Source: Ruegeria marisrubri (GTDB lineage: Bacteria; Pseudomonadota; Alphaproteobacteria; Rhodobacterales; Rhodobacteraceae). Taken from it: a stretch of 64,000 bases of DNA. The notes beneath the pieces were generated by a model, which saw only the letters and a list, made by a program, of their open reading frames with translations, ran no database searches and was not told where the DNA came from. The translations under genes were made by a program, and so were the position numbers. The first letter of the stretch is position 1. Every line of letters starts with the position of its first letter. Where the stretch lies: NCBI RefSeq assembly GCF_001507595.1, contig NZ_LQBQ01000034.1, positions 1-64,000 on the forward strand. The letters run 5' to 3'. Shown in pieces: positions 16,883 through 24,359 of this stretch.

Positions 16883-17463
16883 GTCCGCCCCCCGAGATCG
16901 AAATGCCGGCCTTGAGAAAAGGCGCTTTCCACAAGCTTTATTGAGATCAGTTCGGTCTGCTCCCTTTGGCCTTCATGCGCCAGCATTACCAAGGCGCCGT
17001 AATCGTCCGCCATCGCTCGCAACACGCCTACCAGGACGCTGGCAAACCCGGGCAAGCCCGGTTCGCAGACCAGTGTAAATTCCGAGGGGGAATGCTCGTG
17101 CAACTCCAGCCCGGGTAAATTCAGATCGGAAACCGCCAACCGGGCCCGGTCGGCAAGATCATCGAGCGAATGCAGAAACTCGACATAGCTGGAACCCCCG
17201 AAACGCAGCAGACGGCGCAGCCCTTCCATGTTTGGGTGTGACACCAGATAGGTCCCCATGTCCTCAAGCACTTCGTTGCGGCTGCGGCCGAGTTCGGAAC
17301 AAAGCGCCTCAACCGCCCGCAGACAGGTTTCGCGATCATAGACCAGCATTGCCTCGAACTCGGTGAAGCCCAATTCGGCCGACTCCACCACCCGGAGCCA
17401 TAGAGGTCGCCCGTAGGTGGCGCAAACAAAGGATTGGATAGCCCTGTTGATCAGCCCGTGCAT
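16879..17463 (-). CDS. H-NOX (HNOB) family protein, heme ligand missing
   Basis: This is a 194-residue H-NOX-fold protein. The start MHGLINRAIQSFVCATYG, the HPNMEGLRRLLRFGG block and FLHSLDDL match the family. The ATG at 17463 has GAGGGG in front and gives the standard length. An upstream TTG would add 25 residues and is unlikely. Aligned by eye to the Thermoanaerobacter protein, the proximal heme-ligand histidine (DEVH) falls on Ala104 (DDLA). The conserved YxSxR heme-propionate motif is replaced by about CEPGL at residues 133-137. Heme and NO binding by the usual mode is therefore doubtful. It is coupled to the HNOBA-like/GGDEF gene downstream. Confidence 0.85.
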   Translation of the reverse strand: MHGLINRAIQSFVCATYGRPLWLRVVESAELGFTEFEAMLVYDRETCLRAVEALCSELGRSRNEVLEDMGTYLVSHPNMEGLRRLLRFGGSSYVEFLHSLDDLADRARLAVSDLNLPGLELHEHSPSEFTLVCEPGLPGFASVLVGVLRAMADDYGALVMLAHEGQREQTELISIKLVESAFSQGRHFDLGGRT

Positions 17464-17550
17464 GGAGTTCCCCTCAAACCCATACACATTTTCACTGTCG
17501 AAACTTAACAAAAGACCAACAAATTCTATTGCTTTCAAACGTCGAGAAAT

Positions 17551-17572
17551 AGGCGGCCGGTGCTGGCCGCCT
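17551..17572 (-). terminator. Hairpin downstream of mttB
   Basis: A perfect eight-base stem AGGCGGCC and GGCCGCCT with a six-base loop lies 51 bases past the mttB stop on the minus strand and is followed by TATTTCTC. It probably separates mttB from the H-NOX operon. Confidence 0.6.
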
Positions 17573-17623
17573 CTCGCTGCCTTGCGAGATCAAGCCTTGC
17601 GCAGGAACACCGGCGACCAACCG

Positions 17624-19183
17624 TCAGAAATCGGTCGGCGCCCCGCCCTCGGATTTCCGGCGTTCGACAAATTCGGCCAACTCCTCTCTGACAGCGTCAT
17701 CCATGGGGGGCGCTTCGAAACTGCCGATGATTTCCTTGAACATGTGATGCGCGCGCTCGGCAGTCCAGATGCCGCCAGCGGCTTCCCACCCTTCATAGTT
17801 CTTCCAGTCGCTCAGAAACGGCTGATAGAACGCTGTCGAATAGCGCTTCTGCGTGTGCTCGATCCCAAAGAAGTGCCCGTCATTGCCTACGGCCCTGATC
17901 GCGTCCAGCGCGATTTCGTCCGGGCCGGTGGCCGAGATTTCCGGTTGCATGTAGCGTTGGATCTGCTGCAGCAACTCGCAGTCCATGATGAACTTCTCGG
18001 GGCTTGCGATCAGTCCGCCCTCAAGCCAGCCCGCCGCATGATAGACCATGTTGGTGCCCGACTGCACGGCGGCCCAGAGCGAGTTCGACGTCTCCCACAT
18101 GGCTTGCCCGTCCGGCACGTTGGCCGCGCACACACCCGACGAGCGCATCGGCAGCCCGTAGAACCGGGCCATCTGCCCCGTCATCTGCGTCGAGCGCATG
18201 TATTCCGGCGTTCCGAAAGCGGGCGCACCGGATTTCATGTCCACGTTCGAGGTAAAGGTACCGATGACGCAGGGTATGCCCGGCCTCACATATTGGAAGA
18301 GCGCAATGGCACACAGCGCCTCGGCCAGCGATTGCGCCACCGCCCCGGCCATGGTCACCGGTGCCATCGCACCGGCAAGCGTAAAGGGCGTAACAACAAT
18401 CGCCTGCCCCCGCCGCGCAAGCCGCAGACAGCCGTCGATCATCGGATGGTCGTGCTTCAGCGGAGAGGTCGAGTTGATGTTGGTATACATCCGGGGCGAC
18501 GCCTCGAATTCCTCGCGGCTCAGCCCTCCGGCGATACGGACCATCTCCATCACATCCTCGACCCGCTCCTTGCCCAGCGAGTAGGCGTGCATCGCCTTGT
18601 CCGTCAGAGTCAGCTTGTCATAGAGCACGTCCAGATGCCGGATGCTGGCATGGATGTCGACCGGCTCTACCGGGTATCCGCCCGCGAAATGGATGCAGTT
18701 GAAGTATTGGGTCAGCTTCAGCAGGTTCCGGCACATCTCGCGATTGCCGGGCACCTTCTTGCCGATTTCGAGATCCCAGTAGTTCGGCGGCGACGACACG
18801 TTGCCGAACAGCATCGTCTTGCCGCCGATCTCGATGGTCCGCTCCGGGTTGCGCGGAGTGATCGTGAATCGGCTGGGCGCCTTGCCCACCATCTCCATCA
18901 CGAAATCGCGGCCCATGCGCACGTTCTCGCCTTCGATGGTGCAGCCCGCCTCGCGCAAGATGCCCAGCGCCTCTTCGTTGTAGAAGGCGACGCCAATCTC
19001 TTCCAGAATGCGCATGGCGCCGTCATGAATGGCCTCGACCCCCTCCTGGTCCAGCGGCTCTGTCGGCCTGTCGATATTGATCGGGGGATTCCAGGGCATC
19101 TGCTCGATGACGGCAGCGCCTCGACGAGCAGCGGCACCTGCGCGGCCGCCACCACGGCGTCTACGGGTCGCACTATCGGCCAT
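17624..19183 (-). CDS. mttB: MttB-family trimethylamine/betaine-type methyltransferase
   Basis: This is a 519-residue TIM-barrel protein of the MttB family, which transfers methyl groups from quaternary or tertiary amines to a corrinoid protein. Recognisable blocks are DGAMRILEEIGVAF, VSSPPNYWDLEIGK, YTNINSTSPLKHD and ALCAIALFQYVRPGIP. The reading frame is continuous with no internal TAG, so it is a non-pyrrolysine member like glycine-betaine enzymes. The N-terminus is an Arg/Gly-rich tail. I chose the ATG at 19183 because AGAGGA precedes it. No corrinoid protein gene is adjacent, so the methyl acceptor and substrate are unknown. Confidence 0.88.
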   Translation of the reverse strand: MADSATRRRRGGGRAGAAARRGAAVIEQMPWNPPINIDRPTEPLDQEGVEAIHDGAMRILEEIGVAFYNEEALGILREAGCTIEGENVRMGRDFVMEMVGKAPSRFTITPRNPERTIEIGGKTMLFGNVSSPPNYWDLEIGKKVPGNREMCRNLLKLTQYFNCIHFAGGYPVEPVDIHASIRHLDVLYDKLTLTDKAMHAYSLGKERVEDVMEMVRIAGGLSREEFEASPRMYTNINSTSPLKHDHPMIDGCLRLARRGQAIVVTPFTLAGAMAPVTMAGAVAQSLAEALCAIALFQYVRPGIPCVIGTFTSNVDMKSGAPAFGTPEYMRSTQMTGQMARFYGLPMRSSGVCAANVPDGQAMWETSNSLWAAVQSGTNMVYHAAGWLEGGLIASPEKFIMDCELLQQIQRYMQPEISATGPDEIALDAIRAVGNDGHFFGIEHTQKRYSTAFYQPFLSDWKNYEGWEAAGGIWTAERAHHMFKEIIGSFEAPPMDDAVREELAEFVERRKSEGGAPTDF

Positions 19184-19306
19184 GACGGTCCTCTTTTGCT
19201 TGTTTCCCGACAAGCAAGGCCCAAAGCAGGCGAGAATGGCCGCTCTGTCTGCGACAGCGTGTGTCGCTTTTCGCCAGCAAACCGCCGAATCCGAGGGAAC
19301 TGAGCG

Positions 19307-19996
19307 TCAGGCAGCCAACCAGCCGGGAATATGGCCGATATTCGGCAGCACGACATCGGCCAGAGGCGAGAGCTCTTCCACGTCTGCCAGACCCGTCAGA
19401 ACGCCAATCGTCGTCATTCCCGCAGCCCGCCCCGCCTCGAGGTCATGGGTGCTGTCGCCCACCATCGCGACGCGCATCGGCGCGACGCCGACGTGATCCG
19501 CAAAGGCCAACAGTTGCCCCGGCCCCGGCTTGGCCCCGTGGCCGCTGTCGAACCCAGCGATGAAATCGAAATGCTCGCGAATGCCGACCGAGGCCAGATG
19601 AGATTGCGCGGGGGCCTCACCGTCATTGGTGGCGACACCCAGCTTGAGCCCCTTTTCCCTCAAACCGTCAAAGAACGGAACCAGGGGAACCGCCGGCACC
19701 TGTGGGGCGCGCGCTGATTCCTCGTTGATCAATGCGACCATTTCCGCGAGCGCCACATTCGGGAACTCTTCTGACAGCGCATCGGCAATCTCTCCCGGTG
19801 TACCGGCGATCACCACGCTGTCAGCGGCGTAACGACCTGTCTCGATGTCGAACCCGATCAACCCACCCAGATAGGCGGCGCGTTCGGCATCGTTGTCGGC
19901 GATTCGGATCAGGAAAGACCGCCCGAACGCGCCCCAGGTGGCCGCGAAATCAAACAGCGTGCCATCCTTGTCGAACAAAAGGGCCTCTATGTTCAT
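19307..19996 (-). CDS. HAD family hydrolase, phosphoglycolate phosphatase-like
   Basis: This is a 229-residue haloacid dehalogenase-type phosphatase. Motif I is LLFDKDGTLFDF, with Lys-Asp in place of the commoner Leu-Asp. Motif II is the Thr in VATNDG, the motif III lysine lies in GAKPGPG, and motif IV is MVGDSTHD. A helical cap lies between motifs I and II. The ATG at 19996 follows GGAGATAT. It is 29 bases downstream of the DUF3572 gene on the same strand. The substrate is not evident. Confidence 0.88.
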   Translation of the reverse strand: MNIEALLFDKDGTLFDFAATWGAFGRSFLIRIADNDAERAAYLGGLIGFDIETGRYAADSVVIAGTPGEIADALSEEFPNVALAEMVALINEESARAPQVPAVPLVPFFDGLREKGLKLGVATNDGEAPAQSHLASVGIREHFDFIAGFDSGHGAKPGPGQLLAFADHVGVAPMRVAMVGDSTHDLEAGRAAGMTTIGVLTGLADVEELSPLADVVLPNIGHIPGWLAA

Positions 19997-20025
19997 GAAA
20001 TATCTCCGGCTTGCCGCGGGCAACT

Positions 20026-20310
20026 CTAGGTCCAGTGCATCTCGTCCCCTCCCGGCAACATGGCGCGCGCCTGTTGAGGGAGGTCGTAGGGAACCGCACA
20101 GGCATCACAAAACGCCACCACCCAGTCATCGTCAAGCATCAGGAAATCCAGAACGGAGGCCAGGAACTCGGCATCCTCGGCCCGGATCCGCAAATCCGCC
20201 TCGGATGCGCCGGTCGAGCCCAGAAAAACCGGCAGCAACTCGTCATTCGCAACCAGCCACGTCAGGGCCTGCAGCGCCAGCGTCTCCGCGGCTTCGGTGG
20301 AAATCGCCAT
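20026..20310 (-). CDS. DUF3572 family protein
   Basis: This is a 94-residue helical acidic protein matching DUF3572 of alphaproteobacteria (ALTWLVANDELLPVFLGSTG, then DFLMLDDDWVVAFCDA). It is strongly acidic and has no membrane segment. The ATG at 20310 is preceded by AGGAGAC. It is divergent from a GGDEF response-regulator-like gene 94 bases away and probably co-transcribed with the HAD gene. Its function is not known. Confidence 0.85.
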   Translation of the reverse strand: MAISTEAAETLALQALTWLVANDELLPVFLGSTGASEADLRIRAEDAEFLASVLDFLMLDDDWVVAFCDACAVPYDLPQQARAMLPGGDEMHWT

Positions 20311-20349
20311 GACGTCTCCTGAATCGGGTTTCAGCAAGGGTTTGTTAAC

Positions 20350-20368
20350 CCAAGTCATAAACACTTGG
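20350..20368. promoter_or_regulatory. Dyad in divergent DUF3572/GGDEF promoter region
   Basis: An inverted repeat CCAAGT-N7-ACTTGG lies midway between the two divergent genes, next to GTTAACC (20344-20350), which resembles a CtrA half-site. It could be an operator shared by both genes. No partner regulator is visible. Confidence 0.35.
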
Positions 20369-20403
20369 TCAATGGTTGGAAACAACTGCGAAGGGCCGGA
20401 CCG

Positions 20404-21798
20404 GTGCAGGGAACGATACTTGTCCTCGACGGAGTGTCGACAAACCGCATCATGCTGAAGGTGCAATTGTCGGCAGCCTGGTATCACGTCGCGCAGGGCG
20501 AGCGGTTAGAGGGGCTGAAACCTCTGCTTCGGCATACCCGCCCGGACCTCGTGCTGACCGCCATGACACTGCCCGACGGCACGGCAATGGACGTGAAAAA
20601 CCTGTTGCAGCAAGACGAGGCGCTTGCCGATGTGCCGGTCCTGGCCATCGCGCCGCGCAACGACAAGGCTGCGCGTCTGCGCGCGCTTGCTGCCGGGGTG
20701 GATGACGTTCTGGTGAAGCCCTACAACGACACCCTGCTGCTGGCACGCATTCGAAACTTCCTTCGGACGCGTTCCGGTTCAGAGGCATTGCCCCTGCAGG
20801 GCGGGTCGCAGCCGCTTGGTTTCGCCGAAGGTTCAACGCCTGCACCGGCCCTTGCTCCCCCGGCCATGATTGCGCTGCTCACGCATGGGATCGAAACCGG
20901 GACATCCTGGCGCACAGCACTACAGCCGCGGACACGGCACCGGGTGATCGACCGCAGGTTCAACGATATGCAGGCGGTGCTTTCCAATCCTGCCCCCGAC
21001 GCGGTCGTCGTCGAACTGAGGCCTTCTGGCACGGAACTTGATCTGATCGCAGACCTTCGCGCCCGAAACACCACCCGGCACGCCGTGTTGATCGCCTTGC
21101 TGGACCATGAAACCACGCACCTTGCCACCGCAGCATTCGATTTGGGGGCCGATGCAGTCATGATGGGCGCTTTCTGCCCCAAGGAACTGGCTTTGCGCCT
21201 GGAAAACCAGATCGCCAGAAAGGTCCGGCATGATCGTATGCGTGCGTCCGTACGCAATGGGTTGTTGGCCGCTGTGACAGACTCGTTGACGGGGCTTCAC
21301 AACCGCCACTATGCCCTGCCAGCGCTGCAACAAATCGTCCGGACAGCTCAGGACAGCGGAACCAGCTTCGCCCTGATGCTTGGAGATCTGGATCACTTCA
21401 AGCGTGTCAATGACCTCTATGGCCATGTCGCCGGCGACAGCGTTCTCATCGAAACCGCCCGGCGTTTGCAGGCCGCGCTTCGGCCGCAGGATCTGTTGGC
21501 CCGGATCGGGGGCGAAGAGTTTCTGATTGCTCTTCCCCGCACCGACCGTGGCCGAGCCCTGTCGGTCGCAGATCGCCTTTGCAACGAGATTTCCAGCCAT
21601 GGCTTTCCGTTGCCTGGGCAGGATCGAACCGTCGCGGTCACGATGAGCATCGGTCTGAAAATATGCGACAACTGCACGCCGCCGCGGCGGTCGCGGGGGG
21701 CTGAGATCCAGACATTGATCGAGCAAGCCGACAAGGCACTTTATTCGGCCAAGGCTGCGGGGCGAAACCGGGTAGAACTTCTGCCAAGCGCAGCTTGA
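20404..21798 (+). CDS. GGDEF protein with two degenerate receiver domains (PleD-like)
   Basis: This is a 464-residue protein with PleD architecture: REC, REC-like, GGDEF. In the first receiver the phosphoacceptor position is Ala53 (VLTAMTLPDG), the acidic pair is reduced to Asp9-Gly10, and the switch Thr is Ala, while the KP pair (LVKPYND) remains. The second receiver has Glu in VVVELRPSG. The cyclase domain looks intact, with DSLTGLHNRH, GDLDHFKRVNDLYGH, RPQD inhibitory site and IGGEEF. I favour the GTG at 20404, with GAAGGGC upstream, because it aligns with the PleD N-terminus. A TTG at 20365 is the alternative. Confidence 0.88.
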   Translation: MQGTILVLDGVSTNRIMLKVQLSAAWYHVAQGERLEGLKPLLRHTRPDLVLTAMTLPDGTAMDVKNLLQQDEALADVPVLAIAPRNDKAARLRALAAGVDDVLVKPYNDTLLLARIRNFLRTRSGSEALPLQGGSQPLGFAEGSTPAPALAPPAMIALLTHGIETGTSWRTALQPRTRHRVIDRRFNDMQAVLSNPAPDAVVVELRPSGTELDLIADLRARNTTRHAVLIALLDHETTHLATAAFDLGADAVMMGAFCPKELALRLENQIARKVRHDRMRASVRNGLLAAVTDSLTGLHNRHYALPALQQIVRTAQDSGTSFALMLGDLDHFKRVNDLYGHVAGDSVLIETARRLQAALRPQDLLARIGGEEFLIALPRTDRGRALSVADRLCNEISSHGFPLPGQDRTVAVTMSIGLKICDNCTPPRRSRGAEIQTLIEQADKALYSAKAAGRNRVELLPSAA

Positions 21799-21801
21799 CC
21801 C

Positions 21802-22278
21802 TCAATGGTCCCGGTATCGTTTGCGGTGTTTACCGCGCTCGATCACCTCTTCAATCCTGTCGGCATATTCGCGGCGCTCGTCGTCGGTCATCCGGCTGAC
21901 GCGGTCCAGCCATGCCCGGTTCAAAGCCAGATGCGCGGCAGCCCTCTCGTCGGCCTGTTGGTCGATCAGGGCCTGCACGGAACCTGCGTCGAATGGAACC
22001 GCCCGCAAGGCCTCGGTCAACGCCCTGAAATCCTCCTCGTGTTCCTTGGAGCCCTCACCGTGTTCCCGGTGCAAACGGGATCGCAGTGCCTGTCGGTCTT
22101 CTTCGGGCAGGGCGCGATACAGAACGGGCCCGAACCCCGGCGTGTGCCTCACGCGCTCGCCACCATGAAACCGTAGCGCGGCTCCGACGATCACGCCGAC
22201 CACGACAAGATTCAGGGCCAGAGAAACCCCCAGCAATATCGGCACCCATCTGCGCTTTTTGGGTTTTTCGTCGCTCAT
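21802..22278 (-). CDS. CpxP-like periplasmic metal-sensor/resistance protein
   Basis: This is a 158-residue protein with a cytoplasmic basic start (KPKKRRW) and one membrane-spanning segment (about residues 11-33). The helical periplasmic part fits the Metal_resist/CpxP-type family (LYRALPEEDRQALRSRL, then MTDDERREYADRIEEVIE). Many Arg, Glu and His residues suggest metal or stress sensing. It is the last gene of an operon with an ECF sigma factor, six bases after the anti-sigma-like gene. It converges tightly with the GGDEF gene three bases away. Confidence 0.75.
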   Translation of the reverse strand: MSDEKPKKRRWVPILLGVSLALNLVVVGVIVGAALRFHGGERVRHTPGFGPVLYRALPEEDRQALRSRLHREHGEGSKEHEEDFRALTEALRAVPFDAGSVQALIDQQADERAAAHLALNRAWLDRVSRMTDDERREYADRIEEVIERGKHRKRYRDH

Positions 22279-22284
22279 AAGCCC

Positions 22285-22635
22285 TTACTCCATATACAGT
22301 TCGGACAGGGTCAGGTCCGAAATCAACTCGGTCTCGTCCTGCTGCAACAGCAGGTCCAGCGGATCAGGCAGGAAGCTGGGCGGGGCCAGCCCAATCCATA
22401 TTCCTGCCGCGCAAGCCGTCGCCAGCCCGCCCACGCCGCGCCAGCCGCCAAGGAAATCGAACACCTGAAGCCAGACAGGACGCTGACGCGGCTGCTCCGG
22501 CAAGGACTGCTCGGAGTGCACTTGTGCGGCGTCAGCCATCATCCGCCCGGCCAGGCCCTCCGGCAGGTGGTCTCGCTGCCGACGCGCGACTGCAAACAGT
22601 TCGTCCAGTTCGGTGTCGTGATCAACCATCGTCAT
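22285..22635 (-). CDS. Anti-sigma-like membrane protein
   Basis: This is a 116-residue protein with an N-terminal helical cytoplasmic segment and one hydrophobic span (about residues 66-85, GLATACAAGIWIGLAPP). The short acidic tail is DLLLQQDETELISDLTLSEL. Its start overlaps the sigma factor stop by 14 bases, the usual arrangement for an anti-sigma factor. It lacks the His/Cys zinc motif of ZAS-type anti-sigmas, so the assignment rests on context and topology. Confidence 0.65.
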   Translation of the reverse strand: MTMVDHDTELDELFAVARRQRDHLPEGLAGRMMADAAQVHSEQSLPEQPRQRPVWLQVFDFLGGWRGVGGLATACAAGIWIGLAPPSFLPDPLDLLLQQDETELISDLTLSELYME

Positions 22636-23236
22636 ATCCCAGTTCTTCGCGCCGGCCCGCCAGAGCCTTGGCCAACGCCCGTTTCCCCCGGGCGGTCAGA
22701 CTTTCGACCGCTTCCACACTGATGCCCATGATCCCGGCGATTTCGGGGTTGGACAGTTCCTCGATATGGCGCAGCACCACAGCCTGCCTCTGGCGGTCGG
22801 GCAACTGCATCAAAGCCGATTGCAACGCGTCGACCCTGGCCTCTTCCTGCATACGTTCCGGTGCCGTCATCGCCTGATCCCTTGGTTCCGGGACGGCGTC
22901 CAGCGCCGCGTGCGGCTTCCTGCGCTTGATGTCCATGCACAGGTTCAACGTGACCCGGTACAGCCAGGTTGAGACCTTGGCCTGCCCGGAGCGCCAGTCA
23001 GGAGCGATGCGCCACAACCGCATCATTGCCTCCTGCGCCACATCCTCGGCTTCGGCCGGGTTGCCCAGCATGCGCATCGCGACGGAATAGCAGCGCGGCC
23101 CCAACCTGCTGGTCAGATCCCGCGCCGCCGCCTGGTCACCATTGGCGAACAGGACCAGCAACGCGTCGTCGCTGACCTCGCCCGCGACGGCAGAACCGCC
23201 GCGGGCCGGGGATGGTATGGAGGTCAAATCCTCCAT
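22622..23236 (-). CDS. ECF-type RNA polymerase sigma factor
   Basis: This is a 204-residue sigma-70 family protein of the extracytoplasmic type with only regions 2 and 4. Region 2 contains MLGNPAEAEDVAQEAMMRLW and VSTWLYRVTLNLCMD. Region 4 contains LPDRQRQAVVLRHIEELSNP, then EIAGIMGISVEAVESLTARG, a helix-turn-helix for -35 recognition. It is co-transcribed with an upstream EF-hand gene (6 bases away) and downstream anti-sigma-like and CpxP-like genes, pointing to an envelope or metal-stress regulon. Confidence 0.93.
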   Translation of the reverse strand: MEDLTSIPSPARGGSAVAGEVSDDALLVLFANGDQAAARDLTSRLGPRCYSVAMRMLGNPAEAEDVAQEAMMRLWRIAPDWRSGQAKVSTWLYRVTLNLCMDIKRRKPHAALDAVPEPRDQAMTAPERMQEEARVDALQSALMQLPDRQRQAVVLRHIEELSNPEIAGIMGISVEAVESLTARGKRALAKALAGRREELGYDDG

Positions 23237-23242
23237 CCCGCG

Positions 23243-23710
23243 TCAGTTCTTGTCGAACCAGCCATGACCGCGTTTCTTGCGGTGCTTTTCCATCCGGTCC
23301 TGCACATTGGCGAATTCCTCGGCCGAGATGGAGCCATTTCCATCCGCATCGATGCGATCAAACATCTTGCCTTGCCGCTGCGGCTTCGGCAACTCGTCTT
23401 CCGTCAGGAACCCGTCCTGGTTGGCATCGCGTCGCTCGAACATCGCCGAGGCCATCTGCTTTGCACGTTCCTGCGCGGCCGTCTGAATCTCGTCAACGCT
23501 CAGCTTTCCGTCACCGTCAGTGTCGGCCTTGTCGAAACGCGCCGTGCGGTGGGCTTCCATTTCCGCCTTGCTCACCTCGCCGTTTCCGTCCGCATCCAGT
23601 TCCTCGAAGGTTACGGGATTTCCGCTGCGAGGTCCCATCGCAAAGGTCGGCGTTGCAGTCACCGCAATCGCCGCCAGCACGACCGCCGAAATAAAGCCAG
23701 TGTGTTTCAT
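23243..23710 (-). CDS. Exported EF-hand protein
   Basis: This is a 155-residue secreted protein. The signal peptide (VVLAAIAVTATPTFAMG) is followed by four EF-hand loops with Asp at the calcium positions: DADGNGEVSKAE, DTDGDGKLSVDE, DANQDGFLTEDE and DADGNGSISAEE. A basic C-terminus (EKHRKKRGHGW) ends it. It probably binds calcium in the periplasm. The ATG at 23710 has AAGGGA upstream and starts the signal peptide. It is the first gene of the sigma factor operon, so calcium-responsive control is possible but inferred. Confidence 0.9.
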   Translation of the reverse strand: MKHTGFISAVVLAAIAVTATPTFAMGPRSGNPVTFEELDADGNGEVSKAEMEAHRTARFDKADTDGDGKLSVDEIQTAAQERAKQMASAMFERRDANQDGFLTEDELPKPQRQGKMFDRIDADGNGSISAEEFANVQDRMEKHRKKRGHGWFDKN

Positions 23711-23775
23711 ATCGGTTTTCCCTTGTTGTCCGGCAACACCATGCTGCCGACCATGTGCTTCAAACGGGCACCGGC

Positions 23776-23800
23776 AAACTTTCCGTCGCAACTTTTCCGT
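23776..23800. promoter_or_regulatory. Direct repeat upstream of EF-hand/sigma operon
   Basis: Two near-identical 11-mers, AAACTTTCCGT (23776-23786) and AACTTTTCCGT (23790-23800), are spaced by 14 bases. They lie 66-90 bases upstream of the EF-hand start and about 140 bases before DUF983. On the minus strand each carries ACGGAAA, reminiscent of ECF -35 elements. I could not find a matching -10 with confidence. Confidence 0.3.
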
Positions 23801-23940
23801 TTTTTCCATTTGCGAGGATTTCGTTGAATCTGACTCCAAAACGCCTATTTTTGCGGCATCCCGACGCACGGACGTTTTGGCACCTTTCGCCCCGGTTTCG
23901 AAAGGCGCAGGAATGGCTGGCATACCAGTACGAGGGCATC

Positions 23941-24339
23941 ATGAGCGATCAGACCATCGAGACGACCGGGCAAGAGGAGCGCCCAACTTGGCCCGCCGTG
24001 ACCAAGGGCTTTCGCTGCAGATGCCCCAATTGCGGCAAGGGCAAGCTGCTGCACAGCTATCTCAAGGTGAATGACACCTGCTCGAATTGCGGGCAGGAGC
24101 TGTTTCACCATCGTGCCGATGACGGTCCGGCCTATTTGACCATCCTGCTCGTGGGTCACTTGATGGCGCCGTCGATGCATGTTGCCTTCGTGCAGTTTCG
24201 CCCCGAGCCTCTGACCCTGTTTGCCATCTTTGCTATTGGCTGTCTTGCACTCTCGCTTTACCTTCTGCCCAGGCTGAAGGGCGTAATCATCGCCTATCAA
24301 TGGGCACGCCGGATGCACGGTTTCGGCACGGCCAACTGA
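23941..24339 (+). CDS. DUF983 membrane protein
   Basis: This is a 132-residue protein with a zinc-ribbon-like N-terminal part (CRCPNCGKGKLL, then CSNCGQELFHHRADDG) and two membrane spans (YLTILLVGHLMAPSMHVAF and LFAIFAIGCLALSLYLLP). This matches DUF983. The function is unknown; some relatives are annotated near cytochrome oxidase or NUDIX genes. Here the NUDIX gene starts 20 bases downstream, so they are likely one operon. Confidence 0.88.
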   Translation: MSDQTIETTGQEERPTWPAVTKGFRCRCPNCGKGKLLHSYLKVNDTCSNCGQELFHHRADDGPAYLTILLVGHLMAPSMHVAFVQFRPEPLTLFAIFAIGCLALSLYLLPRLKGVIIAYQWARRMHGFGTAN

Positions 24340-24359
24340 CCCTTCGGCGAGGCAGGAGC

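Noticed and set aside
17624..19183. Pyrrolysine-encoding MttB
   Set aside because: The frame is open throughout without an in-frame TAG, and no pyl genes are in the window.
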